From Apostichopus japonicus (taxonomy: Eukaryota > Echinodermata > Holothuroidea > Aspidochirotida > Stichopodidae): a stretch of 64,000 nt of DNA. Location of the stretch: positions 4,068,501 through 4,132,500 of the forward strand of contig NC_092580.1 in assembly GCF_037975245.1 (NCBI RefSeq), written 5' to 3'. The notes beneath the pieces were generated by a model. It saw only the letters and a program-made list of their open reading frames with translations. It was not told the DNA's origin and made no database searches. The position numbers and the translations under genes were made by a program. Positions 58,201-64,000 of this stretch are shown here, one piece after another; positions within the stretch are counted from its first letter, which is position 1, and each line of letters starts with the position of its first letter.

Positions 58201-61200
58201 CGCGCAAGCCCCAAGTCGTATCATGTAATATGTAACCATGACAAGGGATGGTCTTGAAACATTAAAGGTAGTCAGTATAGGCCCCAAATTATAGCACGCT
58301 ATAATTGCTAGAAGTTTCGAAAAATTACATTCCTGGAGGGACTTTTCTTTCGAAATTGTTCTCAGACATTGTTAAGGAACACACAAGATGACTGAATGTC
58401 ACAGGGAGGAAAATTTCCTCGAAGGTTTCATAAAAACAGTTTAAGAATTATGACCAAAGGTGACCATATTTGAATAAGTGGCATATTTGGGGCCAATACA
58501 GCACACCTTTAATATAGAACATTCCACAAAAGAAGGATTTGATAAATCTTAATAGTTCTGTTGAGAATATCCAGGCCAGATTCTTATCATTGTTACAATG
58601 TCTCTGCACCCCTGGTACCCTCGTCATCGTGTATTGTCACGTTCCCCTTTCAGTGCAAGCAGGGTTTCCTGCCCCCCTACTCGTTGGAGAAGAGCAAGCC
58701 GAACGAACCAGTCTGTCGGTTCTGTATGCTGCAACAACTGAAAGTGAGTATGGTGCTTTGGCACGCGGTTATGGACTTTGTATCTATAAACTCTGAATGT
58801 GGAGGATTTCAAGAGAATGCACTTTAAGTTCTGTACCACCAGTTCCCACAATGCAGTTCACCAGTCAGGCCATTAACAAAAATGTACATACTGTCGTATG
58901 CGGTTGCGTCACAAAATAATGCATCATAAAGGAACTAAAACCAAAGCCTCGGAGTAGCTGCTGCATTAGCCTTTTTTTTTGATCTTGACAATGACCTACA
59001 TCAATCTAATGGATATTGTATATACTCTCTGTCCAGAGATTGAAGACAAATTTATGTAAATAGCCTCGGGAACTAGTAACTCATTTTGTTATGCAAATTG
59101 TCTCACGTCAAAAGTTCTTTCAGTTCCTACGTATCAATACTATCATATTTCGGCTCACCCTATTCTCTTTTGTTTTTTCTAACTGCCTTGTTCATTAGAT
59201 TTCCAATTATTTCTCAAGCCCTTAATTGCTGAGTGATGCATGACATCATTCTCATGAATTAATATTTTTTTTTCAAATTTTTTTTTTTCAAATTTAAATT
59301 CTAAATCTAATGCAGTATTCATATTTGAAGTCTTGAACTATATATATATATTAATTCAGTTTGAATTTTTGAAAGCGCTTCATTCTCTATTGTACTATAT
59401 ATATATTTATAGTAATATATATAAAATAATTCTCACTTGAAATTTTCTTGCTTCTTCGGCAGGTCAAGAGAGGCTCTTTAAACCATCGCAGCAAATTTTG
59501 CCCCCTGGATATATTTTCAGGGTAACTATGTTTTATGAGTTTCATTGGATACTTTGATGAGAAATCGTCAATAGAGATTTCAGAATGTCCTGTGCCATCA
59601 CCTCATCTCAATAATAAATTTATGTTGCACCCGGCATTGTTCTTCTAACATGTCTCATTTTCTTAATTGTTCAAGAGTGAACAAACACTTATCGTGGTTG
59701 TTCTTCTCTTAAAAGACCATTAAATTTTGCTACCCTTAAATTCAATTAAATTTGAAATAATGTGTATTTACCAATACAAAAATAAATTTAAAGAAGAAAG
59801 GGTTGGGGGAGAGGAGGGGGTGGTTGAGGAGGAGGAACTTGTTTATCTATGGGTTTCACCCTCTTCCCTACTAACATGGTCATTTTTATTATAGAATATG
59901 AAATGAGTATTCACAATCAGTCACTTTGAAAAGTGGTTAAGTTGTAATAAGTTAGAAGTTCACTGGAAAGAGACTTTAAATCAGTGTCTTGCTACAAATT
60001 TTGGCTTCAAAATGAAAATAAGTATGAAAAGATTTTGAAAATTTTTGGAAAGCATGGAGAGATGGACATTTTGAGATAAAATAGTCAACCTTTATTTTAA
60101 GGAGTAGTATTCTTTTTTTCTTATTTTGTTTTAATTTTTTTGACACAGAGATCCTGGGCGGATGAGGCACACCTTGCTAAATCTTCTCCAAACACCGCAA
60201 AATAACTTGAAAATATTCAAGGTTAGTTGGAAATGTTTACTTTTATCTCCAAATTTTCTCTCAGATATCGTTATAATGAAGCCTAAACTGTGATAGTAAG
60301 GTGTACTTCTTTGAGTACATATGTATATGAGATTCACTGTTTTGCTAATTAATGAATATCCATGATTAATAAGGTGAATCACCCAGTTGGAACAATTTTT
60401 GCTATACTGTTGTGTCATATCCCGCTTCAGAGCACTTGTATTGTCAGTACGAGCAGTATGAATATCATGTTTCTATCAGATCAAGGTTACGAACTATTTG
60501 TACTGTCAATTCAAGTACTTTGAGGGCATGATATTGGAGTACAGTTTATAGAGGTATAAGAAATAGGACATTGTCCCTACTGAATGGGTGAATTGATGGT
60601 TAAGAGTGAATTTGTTTTAAGTGACAATACTCTGGAGGTAATTGTGACTGATAGAATATTCATAGGTTGAGAATATTCATGAGCTTCTTAGCTCTTGTAA
60701 TGGTTTATGCTAGATAATGAATATTCATAGGGTTGAGAATATTCATGAGCTTCTTAGCTCTTGTTATGTTTTATGCTAGATAATGAATATTCATAGGTTG
60801 AGAATATTCATGAGCTTCTTAGCTCTTGTAATGTTTTATGCTAGATAATGAATATTCATAGGTTGAGAATATTCATGAGCTTCTTAGCTCTTGTAATGTT
60901 TCATGTTAGTAATGAATATTCATTGAGTTGAGAATATTCATAAGCTTCTTAGCTCTTGTAATGTTTTATGCTGGTAATGAATATTCATGAGAATTGAGAA
61001 TATTCATAAGTTCCTTAGCTCTTGTAATTTTCCACTTGGTGTGTGTATTGTACATACTTGCACTGTGTTGTTTGTGGACCACATGGCCTTGGATACAATA
61101 TAGGCTCTTCAATATGCTGACTACATCCATCATAGTGTTCTTTACTCTAAAGCAAGATAAGTATTTTCTCTTGACTGTCATGAAATCTTGATTTATATTC

Positions 61201-63143
61201 TCTTGTAAAGTTGCAAGGAAATTATTATTTTCATATTCACTATCTATTAAAGCTAGGCTAGCCTACACTTTTTTGTAGAAGCATACCTAGTATGAGAGGG
61301 AACTGATCTTAGGCCTAACCCCACACCCTAATGCTAGTGTACCTGTGTGATATTGCATTAACTTTGGGCCTAACTTAAGAATCCGTACCATATGAATGGG
61401 AAAGCTTAATTTGAATCGGCAGAATAAGGTTAGGGGTAAGAAAGTAGGTTAAGGAGTGGGTTAGGGGTTAGGAATTAGGGCTAGGAAGTAGGGAATATGG
61501 TTAGGGGTTAGGGAGTAGGGTTAGAGGTTAGGAAGTAGGGTCAATTGGTACGGATTCTAAATTAGTACCTTACTTTGTTGTTCCATTTAAAAGAAGGGAG
61601 ATTTTATTTGAATTATTGAAAGACCTTCACACTACATTTGGCAATATTGTTGGGGGGGGGGGGGGGGGGAATGTTGCCCTTTACCATGGTCCACTGAATA
61701 TACAGTCATCAATTGTTAAGTTTTCTGATGTTTATTATTAGCACTCTTCTGATCTTGCAGAATGGGTCTCTGTTCTTCTCCTGTCATGAGGGAAACCCAT
61801 CAACTCTGTTCGATTTACAAAGCCTTGTGCAGCAGCTGCAGTCACTGGATGATACAGAGAATTCATCACCAGATCTGAAGACCGTCGAAGAATGTTTACA
61901 AAGGTACAGTCACACTTTTATAAAAAAGATGAGAAAGTAAAGATGTCATATTGGTCACTATTTCCTGTGAGAGCAGTTGGATAAGACCTTGAATATTATA
62001 TTCTTGCTGTGTGCTTGTGTACACCTGAAGAGTCAAGTAAAAATCCAATCACGTAGAGCCCGTTGCTATGGTGGCTGTGATACTACAGCCTCGTGCTAAC
62101 TGACTCAACGATCGGGTCAATGATCAAGCGACTGTAGTCCACCATGTGCAGTAGTAATTAAATGATTGTTAACGGCTGCTAATGTACTTCAGTAAAAATC
62201 TAACATAATATAGACAATTTGTCACAGAAGAACTGATAAAAATAATAAGCTGGCTAAACTGCGTGGGCTACGCCTGGCGTTATTGCTAAAGGCTAGGCTA
62301 CAGTATAGATTACACTGTTCTGATATACAATGACATAAAGTTCCTTACGTATGACACTCATAGAATATAAGGCTACAAAATGTCATAAATGTATAAGTTG
62401 CATAGATAACACAAAGTTATGCTGTTATGATGCTAGCACTAATTCTTGCGCCCGACTGCCGTTGCTACCACTGGTACAAACTTGAAAGCGAAAAGAAGTA
62501 AAGCTTTTTAGTTCGAGCTTGCTCCTCGGAACTATATTGCATGTGTCGTACGTACGATAGTGTTTGTGCAGTCCTATATTGCACTTCTTCTCACAACTTC
62601 TCTAAAGAGAAATAGCTAGAAAGTCTGGAAAGAAGTCAAGTTCTCACACCTGTTTCTTTCATCCTGTTGCCATGGTGATGGTACATGTTCTTCCTTCCTT
62701 AGCTTTGATATTTCAGCCTGGATTACAGCAGTTATCATTGAATCTGCTGAATTTGCTTCGGGCCATTAATTTACACCTGTTTTCTTTTAATTCTGTTGCT
62801 GTGGCAACAGATTTTTCAATGCATTGAATGCATTGAATTCATTGCTTCAATTCCAAGAACTAATTACTACCAAATATGGGCACAAGATTTGTTTCTAAGA
62901 AAGGAACAATGTGGAAATATGAACCAAAGCTATAGCAGAATTCTTTGGCAGCTGTACTTAAATAAGCAAAGTTAACCTGATTATTATATCCATTTACTTT
63001 TCTTTTTGAATAATTCCCTAGCAACGCAGTCTCAGTAATGACAGAGGTGCTGACAAAAGCCTTGCTACATGTGGACAGTATTACAGATGACCGGACACGC
63101 TCTACGGATATATGTGCTGCTAGCTCTTACCATCAAAATTCAG
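52209..63143 (+). CDS. IPPK: Inositol-pentakisphosphate 2-kinase (IPPK), exons 1-9, 3' end outside window
   Basis: IPPK phosphorylates Ins(1,3,4,5,6)P5 at the 2-position to make InsP6 (phytate), used in mRNA export and as a protein cofactor. Nine exons join in frame to 301 residues, against 491 in human IPPK, so about 190 residues lie beyond the window. Seen: SYRGEGNSSLVV (5-20 region, glycine-rich nucleotide loop), KVLRLRK, YIDNVMLPLLGDMFV, KLVKLTPEFVRAV, the catalytic-region motif FCVEIK joined to CKQGFLPP, VCRFCMLQQLK (zinc-site Cys pair), KFCPLDIFSG, LLNLLQTPQNNLKIFKNG. Exons: 52209-52289, 54887-54943, 56059-56148, 57586-57774, 58654-58743, 59463-59521, 60149-60221, 61761-61903, 63022-63143. 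In human the catalytic motif reads EIKPK; here the exon join gives EIKCK. The start ATG matches the family N terminus. Confidence 0.94.
54887..54943 (+). CDS. IPPK: IPPK coding exon 2
   Basis: 19 codons, acceptor GTTTTGCAG, donor GTCAGT. Encodes ERKVLRLRKCSTDSNAEKQ. Confidence 0.85.
56059..56148 (+). CDS. IPPK: IPPK coding exon 3
   Basis: 30 codons, donor GTGAGT. Encodes DWVLCKDYIDNVMLPLLGD. Confidence 0.88.
57586..57774 (+). CDS. IPPK: IPPK coding exon 4
   Basis: 63 codons, donor GTAGGT. Encodes KLVKLTPEFVRAVNRD, DIRPKKR, AMVMPDACLL and FCVEIK. Confidence 0.9.
58654..58743 (+). CDS. IPPK: IPPK coding exon 5
   Basis: 30 codons, acceptor CCCTTTCAG, donor GTGAGT. Encodes CKQGFLPPYSL and VCRFCMLQQLK. 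Confidence 0.92.
59463..59521 (+). CDS. IPPK: IPPK coding exon 6
   Basis: 59 nt, phase 0 to 2, donor GTAACT. Encodes VKRGSLNHRSKFCPLDIFSG. Confidence 0.92.
60149..60221 (+). CDS. IPPK: IPPK coding exon 7
   Basis: 73 nt, phase 2 to 0, donor GTTAGT. Encodes MRHTLLNLLQTPQNNLKIFK. Confidence 0.93.
60651..61030 (+). repeat. 65-bp tandem repeat, about six units, in IPPK intron 7
   Basis: Units recur with 64-66-bp steps, from 60661, 60726, 60792, 60857, 60921 and 60986. Each carries a GAATATTCAT palindrome twice (ATGAATATTCAT in most) and GAGCTTCTTAGCTC, itself a small stem-loop. The last two units are the most diverged. Confidence 0.93.
61375..61560. mobile_element. Small inverted-repeat element around a TTAGGG-like array
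   Basis: AGAATCCGTACCA (61378-61390) and its exact reverse complement TGGTACGGATTCT (61546-61558) bound about 150 bp rich in GTTAGGGGTTAGG and TTAGGGAGTAGGG phrases. It has the form of a MITE; the inner part is telomere-like in composition but irregular. Confidence 0.6.
61652..61669 (+). repeat. Poly-G run of 18
   Basis: Uninterrupted 18 guanines upstream of IPPK exon 8, the longest of many G/C homopolymers in the window. Confidence 0.9.
61761..61903 (+). CDS. IPPK: IPPK coding exon 8
   Basis: 143 nt, phase 0 to 2, acceptor GATCTTGCAG, donor GTACAG. Encodes NGSLFFSC, then LFDLQSLVQQLQSLDD and TVEECLQ. Confidence 0.88.
63022..63143 (+). CDS. IPPK: IPPK coding exon 9, last in window
   Basis: 122 nt, phase 2 to 1, acceptor ATTCCCTAG, donor GTAGTT. 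Encodes AVSVMTEVLTKALLHVDS followed by a polar, poorly conserved stretch. The following exon lies beyond 64000. Confidence 0.8.
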
Positions 63144-63728
63144 GTAGTTATGGATACAGTTTAAATAACCAGAGAGCAAATGCTATGCCTTACTTCTTGA
63201 AAACATAGATGGATACGGTCTGAAATCGACTCATGAATTATTTCAATATGTGACATCATGCGTTCACTGTGTTTGTAAACACACTGAGCATACACTAAAT
63301 CCACACTACCACTACTCTGAAAAAGCTGATCTGCCAAGCATTTGGTTGTACTAATAGGCCTTCAAAACATGAAAAAAGGCAAGTTTCTCCCAATTCCTGA
63401 CCCACAGAAGAAACCAAGTAGATATTAAAGCAGCATTTTGCGTTGGGTCGCTTTTTTCCACTTTTTTAACATGTGCATCGATTTTTTTACATGTATCAAT
63501 CATAAAACAGCAATCTAAGATACCATCCAAGTTTCACCCTGCCAAGAGCGTTAATTAGCGAGTAATTAACGATTTATGTCGATAAATGAGAAGAGTGTCC
63601 TCGACAAATTTCACAGTTAAAATTAATCGCATACAATTCCGCCAAACCCACTAGTTTGAATTCAACCAATCAGAGATGCAGGTTTAGTTATGAGCCGTTG
63701 CTAAAAATAGATTCAAGACTTCGCGTTG

Positions 63729-63767
63729 GTTGTACCAGGGAGTTGTTATGCAACTCCCTGGTACAAC
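63729..63767. repeat. Perfect 17-bp inverted repeat with 5-nt loop
   Basis: GTTGTACCAGGGAGTTG, loop TTATG, then its exact reverse complement. It lies in IPPK intron 9, 586 bp after exon 9. No tandem copies or element ends are seen around it. Confidence 0.95.
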
Positions 63768-64000
63768 TGCCATATAGACTGTACACAAATCAAGCGTGGT
63801 GTTATATTACGTATCTGTCAATGACGTTCGTAGTGTTTAAATATTCATATTATGGGCGAGGTTTATTGGGTTCCCAACGGAAAATATCTTGGAGAACAAC
63901 AAAGTTGAAAGTTGCAATTTTTTCGACTTTTATGCCACCATTTGAAGTAAAATATAAATAGATTACCTAGTTATGTATGTCGTTATGGCAAAGTGGAATC

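Overview
This is an invertebrate deuterostome-like nuclear genome window, most likely from an echinoderm. Genes are split into many short exons by long AT-rich introns. Homopolymer G/C tracts are common, the palindromic 8-mer TAGGCCTA recurs, and there are two foldback transposons of the type described in sea urchins as TU elements. The phylum assignment is inference; no species is claimed.

Layout. 1-4250: repeat-rich intergenic DNA with a possible 7TM-receptor relic. 4347-5402 (minus): single-exon leucine-rich-repeat (LRR) membrane receptor. 6054-10380 (minus): four exons of an unrecognised gene, two of them a recent duplication, with a foldback element and a SINE in its introns. 11.3-12.5 kb: decayed LINE. 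13.25-14.06 kb: second foldback element. 16986-42970 (plus): complete 13-exon orthologue of PXK, a PX-domain pseudokinase with a C-terminal WH2 motif; its introns carry several tandem arrays, tRNA-like sequences and a Penelope/hammerhead-like hairpin. 46.98-49.13 kb (minus): second LINE with its 3' tail. 49469-50737 (minus): intronless rhodopsin-like GPCR. 52209 to beyond the window end (plus): first nine coding exons of IPPK, inositol-pentakisphosphate 2-kinase, running divergently from the GPCR.

PXK and IPPK are housekeeping genes of phosphoinositide-linked trafficking and inositol-phosphate synthesis. The LRR receptor and GPCR are surface proteins of lineage-expanded families. They are neighbours, and I see no sign of an operon or shared pathway.

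Exon boundaries were read by eye from GT/AG sites, phase continuity and recalled family sequence; all PXK and IPPK junctions keep frame. The most distinctive non-genic signals are the two foldback elements, each flanked by a perfect 8-bp direct repeat at equal distance from both ends, and the nested palindromic and tandem arrays.
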